From: CAIZGX01 sp044354975
GTDB taxonomy: Bacteria; Bacteroidota; Bacteroidia; Flavobacteriales_D; Sanyastnellaceae
Direction of reading: 5' to 3'
DNA length: 61,092 bases
NCBI GenBank assembly: GCA_044354975.1
Contig: JBIKZA010000007.1
Span: forward strand, 1-61,092
This document shows positions 8,955-17,004 of this stretch, piece after piece (the stretch's first letter is position 1; every line of letters begins with the position of its first letter). The notes below the pieces were generated by a model that searched no databases, was not told the DNA's origin, and was given only the letters and a program-made list of their open reading frames with translations. Both the position numbers and the translations under genes were made by a program.

Positions 8955-9830
8955 TCAATCTATTCGAATGTCAAGTCCCCAACCCATTTTCTTACGAATG
9001 GTTCGGAAGAAATTTCTTCCTTCCAAAAGTATCATTTGCAGTTCAAATGGTGCGCGACACAATGTAATTTCTACACCGCTGTCTGCCACGTACTGCGAAC
9101 TGTCTAATGTTATTTGTATTTGTCCAGACCTACAATCAGCCTTCAACTTAACGGTTGAAGTGTCTCCAATGACAAGCGGACGCGCCGTGAGGTTATGGGC
9201 AGAAATTGGCGTGATAATAAAATTATTCGAATTCGGTGTTACTATAGGCCCGCCGCAAGAGAGCGAATAGGCGGTAGATCCTGTTGGGGTTGCTACAATT
9301 AATCCATCTGCCCAGTAACTGCTCAAAAAGGCTTTATTAACCGACGCGTTAATTTTTATCATTTCATTCCGCGTGGCGTTGTTGATTGTAATTTCATTCA
9401 ACGCATAAGGGAAATCACCGAAATCGAATTGTTCCGATTTAATTTGAATGAAGGAGCGCGGGTCAATGGTGTATTCGGAATTTACAAACTGTTCGAGGGC
9501 TTCGTCTGCTTCTGACACACTCACGTGAGAGAGAAATCCGAGTCTTCCTGTATTGATTCCTAACAGCGGAATACGTTTAGAACCTACGAGTCTGACGGCA
9601 TCTAAAAATGTTCCATCGCCACCAAAGCTGAACAGCGCTGCTGCATTTTCAAATTCCGAATTTTCTTCGAAGGTGGTGTGTGCTGGAATTTGAATGTGTG
9701 ATTCAAGAAAACGTTCAAATCCTTTGAAGACGCATATTGAAATTCCGCGTCGCACCATTTTCTCAAGAAATTGTTGCACTGCTGGAGCCAAGTCGGCTTC
9801 GAATTTTTTTCCAAAAATATATACTAACAT
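8955..9830 (-). CDS. nadK: NAD kinase
   Basis: Phosphorylates NAD to NADP in the cytoplasm. The 291-residue protein has the diagnostic GGDGT motif at about 70-74, then LGINTGRLGFLSHV, and the NE(I)TINNATRNEM segment. The C-terminal glycine-rich YWADGLIVATPTGSTAYSLS signature is also present. It sits between the CBS-pair gene (38 bp upstream) and the DUF6089 gene (32 bp downstream). Gene order in this block is typical of Bacteroidota. Confidence 0.97.
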   Translation of the reverse strand: MLVYIFGKKFEADLAPAVQQFLEKMVRRGISICVFKGFERFLESHIQIPAHTTFEENSEFENAAALFSFGGDGTFLDAVRLVGSKRIPLLGINTGRLGFLSHVSVSEADEALEQFVNSEYTIDPRSFIQIKSEQFDFGDFPYALNEITINNATRNEMIKINASVNKAFLSSYWADGLIVATPTGSTAYSLSCGGPIVTPNSNNFIITPISAHNLTARPLVIGDTSTVKLKADCRSGQIQITLDSSQYVADSGVEITLCRAPFELQMILLEGRNFFRTIRKKMGWGLDIRID

Positions 9831-9868
9831 ATCGTGTAAAAAACAAAGGTAGCGCTTTTCAGCAAACG

Positions 9869-10528
9869 CTACATATTCAAGTAACGCATGAGTTCATTGT
9901 AACGATCTTTTAACTCATCGTCGTACTGAGCAGCTTGAAACTTACTCAAAACGTTGTAATTGAAACGCTCTAAACTTTGAAGAATAGGATTCAAATCAGG
10001 TAGATCAATTTTAATGTGCATCTCCAAATTCCCCTCTGAAACTGCAACCACGGAAAGGCTTAAGATCTTTGCGTTGTTTTCTTCAATGATGCGTGCAATT
10101 TGCTGAATGCTGTGATCGCGCTCGAATACTTGCAATACAATGATTCCTCCTTCGCGCATGACGCCTAACATTTCTGCTAAATGATCGAGCAAATCGGCAG
10201 AAGTGATACTGCCGAGGTAGTTATTTCCCTCGTCAACAACAGGAATTACCGTTACGTCATTTTCACTGACCACCTTCAAAACGTCTAAAACATGTGAATC
10301 TGGTAAAACAGAAACATTTAGCAAATCGAGTTCAGCCTGAACTTCACCCTGATAAACTTCCGCATTTAGGAAATCACTTTCATTGGCTAAACCTATGAAC
10401 AATCCGTTTTCAACCACAGGTAAATCGTTCACACGCAATTCATCCATTAAATTTAATACGTGCATAGCCGAATCTCCGCGACTGAGCACGGGCAGGCTTT
10501 TCGATATTAAATTTAGGGCTTTATTCAT
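9869..10528 (-). CDS. CBS-domain pair protein (AcuB-like)
   Basis: A 219-residue cytoplasmic protein. Two CBS motifs fill about residues 1-125 (for example VNDLPVVENGLFIGLANESDF and VTVIPVVDEGNNYLGSITSADLL), the form that binds adenine nucleotides. They are followed by an ACT-like C-terminal region (about 135-219). The frame stays open 37 codons further upstream, but that stretch would run into the divergent pdxJ promoter area and looks non-coding. The Met at 10528 starts directly before the CBS fold. It is the first gene of the minus-strand nadK-uppS-bamA block. The ligand is not known. Confidence 0.85.
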   Translation of the reverse strand: MNKALNLISKSLPVLSRGDSAMHVLNLMDELRVNDLPVVENGLFIGLANESDFLNAEVYQGEVQAELDLLNVSVLPDSHVLDVLKVVSENDVTVIPVVDEGNNYLGSITSADLLDHLAEMLGVMREGGIIVLQVFERDHSIQQIARIIEENNAKILSLSVVAVSEGNLEMHIKIDLPDLNPILQSLERFNYNVLSKFQAAQYDDELKDRYNELMRYLNM

Positions 10529-10629
10529 AGCATCTTTGGATGAACGGTTAAACGTACATGCATTTTTCGTTCCACAACGTGAATTTGAATTCGAATATTG
10601 CCGAGTTTTGCACAACCAATTTTGAATAC
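10529..10629. promoter_or_regulatory. Divergent promoter region between CBS-pair gene and pdxJ
   Basis: This 101-bp gap separates two divergently read genes and must hold both promoters. On the minus strand TACGTTTA matches seven of eight positions of TAnnTTTG. On the plus strand GAGTTTTG, about 20 nt before the pdxJ start, is a weaker candidate. Neither is certain. Confidence 0.4.
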
Positions 10630-11343
10630 ATGATCGCACTTAGCGTAAACATTAATAAAATCGCCACCATTCGCAATGCAAGAGGCGGCTATACACCTGA
10701 TGTCATTGTGGCAGCGCAGCGCATCGAACGTTTCGGTGCCGATGGCATTACAGTGCATCCAAGACCCGACGAACGTCACATTCGCTATGCCGATGTCCCT
10801 GCTTTGAAAAAAGTTGTGAAAACTGAATTCAATGTAGAGGGGTATCCAACTCCCGACTTCATCGAATTGGTGATTCAATCGAAACCACACCAGGTAACCT
10901 TAGTTCCCGATGCGCCCGATGCCATTACATCCAACGCCGGTTGGGACTTGGAGACACATTTCGATTTTTTATCTGGCGTAGTAAAGGAACTTCACTCACA
11001 TGGAATGCGTGTGAGTATTTTCATGGAAGCCAATCCCGCCCTCATGGCAAGAGCTGCGGCTACCGGAACAGACCGCGTTGAATTGTATACCGAAAGCTAC
11101 GCTGTTGGCTATTCCTTTGACAAAGAAAAGGCTGTAGCGCCATTTATTGAAACAGCGAAAGCTGCACACAAAGAGGGACTTGGCATTAATGCCGGTCACG
11201 ATTTGAATATGGAGAATTTAAAATACTTTGCGCAACAGGTCCCCCATCTCAACGAGGTTTCTATAGGCCATGCGCTTATTTCAGATGCCCTGTATTTCGG
11301 ATTGGAAAATACAGTGCAGATGTACAAAAACGAATTGATGTAA
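10630..11343 (+). CDS. pdxJ: Pyridoxine 5'-phosphate synthase
   Basis: Condenses 3-amino-2-oxopropyl phosphate and deoxyxylulose 5-phosphate to pyridoxine 5'-phosphate in the DXP-dependent vitamin B6 pathway. Starting at the ATG at 10630 the protein has 237 residues, the family length. It begins ALSVNINKIATIRNARGG and continues GADGITVHPRPDERHI. VTLVPD and EGLGINAGHDLN are also typical. The frame is open 24 codons upstream, but those residues do not resemble the family. It is followed one base later by an alpha/beta hydrolase gene and is divergent from the nadK block. Confidence 0.96.
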   Translation: MIALSVNINKIATIRNARGGYTPDVIVAAQRIERFGADGITVHPRPDERHIRYADVPALKKVVKTEFNVEGYPTPDFIELVIQSKPHQVTLVPDAPDAITSNAGWDLETHFDFLSGVVKELHSHGMRVSIFMEANPALMARAAATGTDRVELYTESYAVGYSFDKEKAVAPFIETAKAAHKEGLGINAGHDLNMENLKYFAQQVPHLNEVSIGHALISDALYFGLENTVQMYKNELM

Positions 11344-11344
11344 A

Positions 11345-12115
11345 ATGAAATTACATTTCAGTAAATACGGGGAAGGAAAACCAATGCTCATTTTTCATGG
11401 GCTTTTTGGGACAGGAGATAATTGGACAACGCACGCTAAAAGATGGGCAGAACAAGGGTTCTGTGTGTATACCATAGATCAACGAAATCATGGACGGTCA
11501 TTTCATTCCGATGAAATGAATTACAAACTGATGTGTGAAGACGCCATTGATTTCATTGCCTCTGAAAACCTTCGCGACGTGATACTCTTGGGTCACAGCA
11601 TGGGCGGAAAGACAGTGATGCACGTTGCGCAAGAGATTGAATTCTTAATTGAAAAACTCATTGTGGTAGATATGGGTGTGAAACACTATCCTCGTCACCA
11701 CGACGCCGTTTTTCAAGCATTGCGGTCAGTACCCTTGGATGAAATAGAGTCTAGAGGAGAAGCTGAAGACATCTTCGCCAAATCTTCGGTTGACAAGGCC
11801 ACTCAGCTTTTTTTGCTTAAAAATCTCTATTGGAAAGAGCTGGGGAAATTAGATTGGCGATTCAATTTAAATGCTTTGGAAAAACACATTGAAGAGATTC
11901 TTGCAGAAGTTCCGTTGCAGACCGCCGTTCAAGTGCCCACATTATTCATCAAAGGAGAACTGTCGAATTACATTATGAATGAAGACTTACCGCAGCTAGA
12001 AGCCTATTTCCCGAAAGTGAAGCTTACCGAAGTGAAGAATTCCGGACATTGGCCTCACGCCGAATCTCCGGATCTATTTTTCCAACAGGTACTTGATTTT
12101 AGTCTTAACGGATAG
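11345..12115 (+). CDS. Alpha/beta hydrolase (YbfF-like esterase)
   Basis: A 256-residue cytoplasmic serine hydrolase. The nucleophile elbow GHSMGG places Ser85. The oxyanion segment IFHGLFGTGDNW and the DQRNHGRS motif are those of the YbfF/PldB-like esterase group. The catalytic His lies in NSGHWPHAE near residue 234. The gene begins one base after pdxJ, so the two are probably co-transcribed and may be translationally coupled. The substrate cannot be told from sequence; thioesters or carboxylic esters are common for relatives. Confidence 0.88.
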   Translation: MKLHFSKYGEGKPMLIFHGLFGTGDNWTTHAKRWAEQGFCVYTIDQRNHGRSFHSDEMNYKLMCEDAIDFIASENLRDVILLGHSMGGKTVMHVAQEIEFLIEKLIVVDMGVKHYPRHHDAVFQALRSVPLDEIESRGEAEDIFAKSSVDKATQLFLLKNLYWKELGKLDWRFNLNALEKHIEEILAEVPLQTAVQVPTLFIKGELSNYIMNEDLPQLEAYFPKVKLTEVKNSGHWPHAESPDLFFQQVLDFSLNG

Positions 12116-12128
12116 CACTCAATTCATT

Positions 12129-12136
12129 TACCTTTG
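12129..12136 (+). promoter_or_regulatory. -7 promoter box upstream of the universal stress protein gene
   Basis: TACCTTTG is a perfect match to the Bacteroidota -7 element TAnnTTTG and lies 14 nt before the start codon at 12151. No clear -33 TTG is seen at the right distance. Confidence 0.5.
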
Positions 12137-12150
12137 CAAAAAACATTATT

Positions 12151-12990
12151 ATGGGATTTTCTAAGAAAATTTTAGTGCCAGTCGATTTTACTAAGGTGAG
12201 CGATATTGCCATTGAACATTCACTTTTGATGGGCAAAACAATTCTTGCCGATATTCATCTGATTCACATTGTAGAAAACAAGAAACAAGTTTCTGAAGCA
12301 CGCCTGAAGTTAGACGCGCTTAAGGATCGCGTTCGTGTTGAAAATGGCGTTGAGATTCACGCTCACGTCCGAATCGGTAACATCTTTGAAGACATCGATA
12401 AGGCTGCAACGGAAATGGATGCAGCACTCATTATTATGGGAACACATGGAGCTCGCGGCATGCAGTTCATGTCAGGAAGCCGCGCATTAAAAATCGTTAC
12501 TGAAAGTTCTATTCCTTTCATCGTTGTTCAAGAGAGAACCATTCGTGAGCAAGGATATCACCGTTTGGTTGTTCCGTTAGACTTGCACAAAGAAACCAAG
12601 CAAAAACTAAGTGCAGTTCGAGATATAGCGAAGTACTTTAACTCGAAAGTGTATTTGATTTCACCGAATGAAACCGATGAGTTCCTAAAAAATCAACTCG
12701 ATCGTAATTTAAATTACGCTGTAGAGTATTTGAGCTCAAAGGACATTCCTGTTGAAGTTGAAATTACTGAAACGAAATCAGAAGGATCATTCGTGAAATC
12801 GTTATTGAAATACTCCGCAGCGGTTGAAGCTGATTTGATTTGCATTATGAATTTCTACGAGAGTTCTCTGTTGAATGTATTCAACTCAAGCTACGAACAG
12901 CACTTAATCACCAACGATGCGCAGATACCTGTGTTGTGCGTGAATCCGGTTGACACTTATGTAGCAGACCGCTCAAGCCTCGCTTCGTAA
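12151..12990 (+). CDS. Universal stress protein, tandem UspA domains
   Basis: A 279-residue cytoplasmic protein made of two UspA folds. The first (about 1-145) starts KKILVPVDFTKVSDIAIEHS and ends with the nucleotide-binding motif MGTHGARGMQFMSGS plus IPFIVVQE. This G-x2-G-x9-G(S) pattern indicates ATP binding. The second (about 150-275) starts RLVVPLDLHKETKQKL but lacks a clear glycine-rich motif, so it is probably a degenerate dimer partner. It has its own -7 box and ends 3 bp before the convergent SpoIIE gene. Confidence 0.93.
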   Translation: MGFSKKILVPVDFTKVSDIAIEHSLLMGKTILADIHLIHIVENKKQVSEARLKLDALKDRVRVENGVEIHAHVRIGNIFEDIDKAATEMDAALIIMGTHGARGMQFMSGSRALKIVTESSIPFIVVQERTIREQGYHRLVVPLDLHKETKQKLSAVRDIAKYFNSKVYLISPNETDEFLKNQLDRNLNYAVEYLSSKDIPVEVEITETKSEGSFVKSLLKYSAAVEADLICIMNFYESSLLNVFNSSYEQHLITNDAQIPVLCVNPVDTYVADRSSLAS

Positions 12991-12993
12991 TAA

Positions 12994-14460
12994 TTAGATT
13001 CGAATTCCGATAACTAAAAGGTCATCGGTTTGTTCCACTGAACCCTTCCAAGCGTCAAACGTTTCGTGAAGGGTTTTTTCTTGCGCATCTATTTCTAGAC
13101 TTGATATAGATGTGAGAATTTCTTTGAATTTCTTCCGCATGAATTTCTTATTCGTCTCTTCACCAAATTGATCCGCGTAACCGTCGCTGCACGCATAAAC
13201 CATGTCGTTCTTTTCCAATTGAAACTTTTGTGTAGCAAAAGACTCACCTCGCTCACCGAAGGTTCCAATGCTTCGTTTGGTTGGAGCCAATTCAATAAGT
13301 TCATTCTTTCTGACAACGTAAAGTGGAATGTTCGCACCGCAATATTCCAACATCATTTCCTTTTCATCAATTGCACAAAGCGCAATGTCCATACCGTCGC
13401 GAACACCAGTGTTATTGTTCCGCAGCACCTCTGTACCCAAACGATTTACGCTATTTAGAATTTGTGAAGGATCAAGAAAAACTTTAGTCACGTGATTCAA
13501 AAAGTTATGACCCACCAAACTCATGAAAGCTCCGGGGACACCATGTCCCGTGCAGTCTGCAGCAGCAAACAATTTTCTTCCTCCTACATTCTTAAACCAA
13601 TAAAAATCGCCGCTTACAACAGCTTTCGGAACATAAAAAACAAAACTCTTGTTGAAGATTTGTCGCACCGCGCCAATGTTCGGTAAGATTGTATTTTGAA
13701 GTCTTTGAGCGTAATTGATACTGTCAGTCAAATCGTGATACAATAAATTCAATTGTTCCTTTTGAACGTCTGACTCTTCTTTTTGCTTTCTCAGCTTAGT
13801 TGTGAAGTAGGCAATGGCAATTCCCGCAAATAAAACGAACAATGAAACCACTACAAGAACACCAGTCAAACGAGAGAACTGAACATTCATTTCTTCAATT
13901 TCCCTATTCATTCGTTCTGTTTGCTTTGTGCGCAATTCATTCAGAATGACCTCTGCTTCTTCAACCACCAAAGGGATTCCACTTCCTTCAATAAAATATG
14001 ATTCAGCTTCCATTAACGCAATTGGATTGCTGTAACTGTCGAAGGTGGGTAATATATCTTGAACTTCTTTGTATTGAACCAACATGACCGCTATTCTGAC
14101 TTCTAACGAATCGAGCTTCTGTTGTTCTTCTTTGCTGAAATTACTTTTAACTTCTTTGAGCCGGTTCCATGAATTCGTGAGTGAGCTGTCACTAATTGCC
14201 TTCATTTCTTTGCGATGAATATCTTCTTCTACGCGCTGAACAAATGCCCATTCTTTAATTAAGTCTTTTGAACGAAGCGTATAGCTCTCTAAGTCTTGCA
14301 AGCGTCCAATAGATGGAACATACTTATCGTTAATTTTCCGATTAATATCATAACTCCGCTGCAACGTAATCATGGTCATGACCAACGTTCCTGCAACGAT
14401 GAATATGATGACACCGATGCCAAATCCAAGACGATACTTCTTGTTGAAGAACCAATTCAT
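12994..14460 (-). CDS. Membrane-bound SpoIIE-type PP2C phosphatase with periplasmic sensor
   Basis: A 488-residue signalling protein anchored in the inner membrane. Transmembrane helix 1 is at about 11-33, followed by a periplasmic mostly helical sensor region (34-197) like the four-helix-bundle type. Helix 2 is at about 199-220, then a short coiled coil, then a cytoplasmic SpoIIE/PPM phosphatase domain (about 250-488). Metal-binding acidic motifs are intact: VSGDFYWF (Asp285), AADCTGHGVPGAFMS (Asp302), SDGYADQFG and the final QTDDLLVIGIRI. It is the third gene of a cassette behind a YfiR-like and a TPR gene. The family dephosphorylates anti-anti-sigma (STAS) proteins; no such partner is encoded nearby. 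Confidence 0.92.
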   Translation of the reverse strand: MNWFFNKKYRLGFGIGVIIFIVAGTLVMTMITLQRSYDINRKINDKYVPSIGRLQDLESYTLRSKDLIKEWAFVQRVEEDIHRKEMKAISDSSLTNSWNRLKEVKSNFSKEEQQKLDSLEVRIAVMLVQYKEVQDILPTFDSYSNPIALMEAESYFIEGSGIPLVVEEAEVILNELRTKQTERMNREIEEMNVQFSRLTGVLVVVSLFVLFAGIAIAYFTTKLRKQKEESDVQKEQLNLLYHDLTDSINYAQRLQNTILPNIGAVRQIFNKSFVFYVPKAVVSGDFYWFKNVGGRKLFAAADCTGHGVPGAFMSLVGHNFLNHVTKVFLDPSQILNSVNRLGTEVLRNNNTGVRDGMDIALCAIDEKEMMLEYCGANIPLYVVRKNELIELAPTKRSIGTFGERGESFATQKFQLEKNDMVYACSDGYADQFGEETNKKFMRKKFKEILTSISSLEIDAQEKTLHETFDAWKGSVEQTDDLLVIGIRI

Positions 14461-14469
14461 GGATTGTAA

Positions 14470-15357
14470 TTAATTTGATTTGAATTTTTTTTCTGACTCT
14501 TTCTTCAATCGGAGATATTCCTCTTCCCTTCCCAAGGCGCGATTCACAAACATAAGTACCTTGTAGTTGGTTGGAGCAGGATTGCATGAAGCAAAGGCCT
14601 GTTGAGCATATGGAATGGCAGCCTTAAACTTTTTCACACTTTCATCTTGAATGGAAATTAAGTCCATCATATCGGTCTGAGCTCCAATCTTACGAATCAT
14701 GAAAACACCTTGATTGTAGTTCACTATTGCAAGGTTTAAGTTGGCAGTGCAGTTTCTGTTATCCAACGAAAGAACCTTAGAATAATAATCCAAACACAAT
14801 ACGTAATGGTGAGTGTCCTCCGTATTTTTTATCCAGTTTCGGTAGTGCCCCTCTGCCATTTTACTGTTGAATTCTAACTTCAAATCTTTGAGTTCAACAT
14901 CTGAACCTTTATAAAGCTCTTCAAACTTTTTGAATAGGTCGAGCGGTTCATTCTCGGATTCGTTGTCCATTTCAGCAGAACGCAACAAGGCGTCATTGAA
15001 ATAGGTGAAGGCTATGTATTGAAAAGCTGCATCTATGTTTGATGCGAATTCCAAGTTTGAATCGAATTCGCGTGCTTTGGTTAATGCAGCCACGCTCCGG
15101 TATCTGTAGTTACTCTGGCGTTGATTGGCTTCCTTTTGTTTGTAAAGCTCTTTTAAAATAAATCCTTTTACGAACCATGCATTCGGATCTGAGTTCAAAC
15201 TGGCCGATTTAAAGCCCTCATCTATTTGAGCAAGCGCTTCGTCGTATTTCTTTTCATCGCACAATTCAGCAGCTTTCGCTACAAGCGGATTCACTTGCGT
15301 GTAAACCCTTTGAGCACTCGCCAATAAAATTAGAAAAAGAAAGAATATTTGCTTCAT
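14470..15357 (-). CDS. Exported TPR-like repeat protein of a YfiR-TPR-SpoIIE cassette
   Basis: A 295-residue protein with a signal peptide (about 1-20, ending RVYTQ). The rest is helical with TPR-like features: KKYDEALAQIDEGFKS near 37, AFQYIAFTYFNDALLRSAE near 113, and a later block with NLNLAIVNYNQGVF. No enzymatic motif is seen. It starts one base after the YfiR-like gene and ends 9 bp before the SpoIIE phosphatase gene. Position and export suggest it forms a periplasmic partner of the phosphatase's sensor domain. That role is inference only. Confidence 0.75.
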   Translation of the reverse strand: MKQIFFLFLILLASAQRVYTQVNPLVAKAAELCDEKKYDEALAQIDEGFKSASLNSDPNAWFVKGFILKELYKQKEANQRQSNYRYRSVAALTKAREFDSNLEFASNIDAAFQYIAFTYFNDALLRSAEMDNESENEPLDLFKKFEELYKGSDVELKDLKLEFNSKMAEGHYRNWIKNTEDTHHYVLCLDYYSKVLSLDNRNCTANLNLAIVNYNQGVFMIRKIGAQTDMMDLISIQDESVKKFKAAIPYAQQAFASCNPAPTNYKVLMFVNRALGREEEYLRLKKESEKKFKSN

Positions 15358-15358
15358 A

Positions 15359-15877
15359 CTATTGAACTTTCCATTGTAAAATTTTATTTCCAGGAGTAAT
15401 CTTTTTTTCAGAGAATGCCGCTTCGCTCAATTCATATCGAATGGAATTGTCTACTGTTTTAAAATTTATTGCTGCACCGCTTCCCAAGGCACCTTCCCAG
15501 TTTGTCACGACCAAGGTGTTCTTACCCTTCATCTCCTTAATGATTCTTGCAAAGTCGGCCTTTTTCGATTTGTCCACAAAAACAATATGGCTGACTAATC
15601 CCGGTTTGTAATCGGACCAAGATTGCACCTCAATGGTTTGCGCGCCAACTGGTTTCATGGCATACTTTTCTACAACATGTTTGTAGACCGCGTCATTTCC
15701 ATAAACGACAATCAGAAATTTTCCTTTCTTCATTTCTAACGGCCAGTTGCTATTTACCGCAAACTGATAAATGAAGTTGGCCTGAATCATAGCACGTGAA
15801 TCTCCTTCATCTATCTGCTGTGCAGATATCCAATGGCTCGAAGCCAAAAGCAGGAGAAGTAAATAGATCCGTTTCAT
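15359..15877 (-). CDS. YfiR family (DUF4154) periplasmic protein
   Basis: A 172-residue exported protein. The signal peptide (about 1-19, ending WISAQ) is followed by the YfiR-family pattern: MIQANFIYQFAVNSNWP, then KFLIVVYGND, SHIVFVDKSKK and a C-terminal AAINFKTVDNSIRYELS. In Pseudomonas, YfiR is a periplasmic repressor of the membrane diguanylate cyclase YfiN; here the membrane effector in the same operon is a SpoIIE phosphatase instead. It is the first gene of the cassette, with a -7 box 25 nt upstream of its start. The match is by pattern recognition, and the conserved cysteines of Pseudomonas YfiR are not present. Confidence 0.8.
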   Translation of the reverse strand: MKRIYLLLLLLASSHWISAQQIDEGDSRAMIQANFIYQFAVNSNWPLEMKKGKFLIVVYGNDAVYKHVVEKYAMKPVGAQTIEVQSWSDYKPGLVSHIVFVDKSKKADFARIIKEMKGKNTLVVTNWEGALGSGAAINFKTVDNSIRYELSEAAFSEKKITPGNKILQWKVQ

Positions 15878-15901
15878 TTTTCGCGCATTTCAGGCGCATA
15901 A

Positions 15902-15909
15902 CAAATCTA
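15902..15909 (-). promoter_or_regulatory. -7 promoter box upstream of the YfiR-TPR-SpoIIE cassette
   Basis: On the minus strand TAGATTTG matches TAnnTTTG exactly and lies 24 nt before the start of the YfiR-like gene. No convincing -33 TTG is visible. Confidence 0.5.
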
Positions 15910-15964
15910 TCTGAACAAATTGGACGAATCGTAGACTAATTCAAAGGTTCTTCACCTTGAATTG

Positions 15965-17002
15965 TTAGAATCGCGCGGTATTTACTTCCTTCGGAATAAT
16001 AATTCCCTCCGTTAAAACAGATGTAAACAATTTCGCGAAATACGGTGCAAGAAGCACTCCTTTCGAACCTAATCCGCCAAAGACACCTAGTGTTTCATTG
16101 CCCTTTGCGAATCCCAAGATGGGTCGTCTGTCGCGGGTGGTGGGACGATAACCTGTTTTCTGACTTTCAACCACAACTTCCTTCTTCAATCTTGAATTCA
16201 ATTCGGAAAGTAAAAGCTCTCTCGCCTCCTCGGTTGGAACATCTGGAACTTCATTCCAATCATAGGTGGCACCCAAACGAAATTTTTCATTTCCAAATGG
16301 AAGTAAAAACTGACCGAAATTAACGATGGTGTCTATTTCTAAATTTTCAATTTTCAAATCCAGTACTTGTCCATGGTTCGGAATTAAATCTAGGCCTTCC
16401 AAACCCTTCCATTGATTCACGCCTATTCCATTGCAAAGAATGAGTTTATCAAAAGTTCTTCCTTTCCACACAACACTACTTTCAAGGAATTGAACTTCAC
16501 TTTCATTCACAGCTTCCTCAATGAAATTTGCATGTTCAATGAAATAATTTTTTGCAGCTTCTCGAAACAAAGGAACATTCAGCCAGCCGCATTCATTCAC
16601 TTCACTGTTTCCAAATGGCGAATGGAAATTCTCTTGCACGCTCTTGTTTGAACGTGCGGAAAGATATCGTCCAACTTCTGGTTGATCGGATTTTTCATCC
16701 CAAAAATTAGCATCTTGGATGGTGTTGAAAATTCTTGCGACGGGTAATTGATGAAAAAAATTCGCTTGTAATTTATTCTCCAATCGCAGAAAAGTTGCAT
16801 TCATTTCCTCCAACATTTCCTTCACTAACCAAGAGGCCGCAAGCCGTTTGAAAGTAACTGGATTCCACATGCCTGCAGCTACTTGCGAAGCAGAGGCATG
16901 AGCATAATCGTCGGCAAGCAACACTTCTTCTCCTTTTTCAAGAAGAGAAAAGGCTAGCAGTGTTCCTGCTAGCCCTTGTCCTACGATTAAATATTTCGAC
17001 AT
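15965..17002 (-). CDS. FAD-dependent oxidoreductase, DAO family
   Basis: A 345-residue flavoprotein of the D-amino-acid oxidase/glycine oxidase superfamily. The dinucleotide-binding motif GQGLAGTLLA lies at about 8-17. A second FAD-contacting segment, GYRPTTRDRRPILGF, lies near 285, and the C-terminal GLGSKGVLLAPYFA closes the FAD site. It begins 2 bp after kbl and is the last gene of the acpP-fabF-rnc-kbl run. The substrate is unknown; a small amine or amino acid is likely from the family, and the adjacency to glycine-producing Kbl is suggestive but weak. Confidence 0.83.
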   Translation of the reverse strand: MSKYLIVGQGLAGTLLAFSLLEKGEEVLLADDYAHASASQVAAGMWNPVTFKRLAASWLVKEMLEEMNATFLRLENKLQANFFHQLPVARIFNTIQDANFWDEKSDQPEVGRYLSARSNKSVQENFHSPFGNSEVNECGWLNVPLFREAAKNYFIEHANFIEEAVNESEVQFLESSVVWKGRTFDKLILCNGIGVNQWKGLEGLDLIPNHGQVLDLKIENLEIDTIVNFGQFLLPFGNEKFRLGATYDWNEVPDVPTEEARELLLSELNSRLKKEVVVESQKTGYRPTTRDRRPILGFAKGNETLGVFGGLGSKGVLLAPYFAKLFTSVLTEGIIIPKEVNTARF

Positions 17003-17004
17003 AT

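Noticed and set aside
10529..10639. N-terminal extension of the CBS-pair gene
   Set aside because: The frame is open 37 codons upstream, but the added residues are not family-like and would remove the divergent promoter region with pdxJ.
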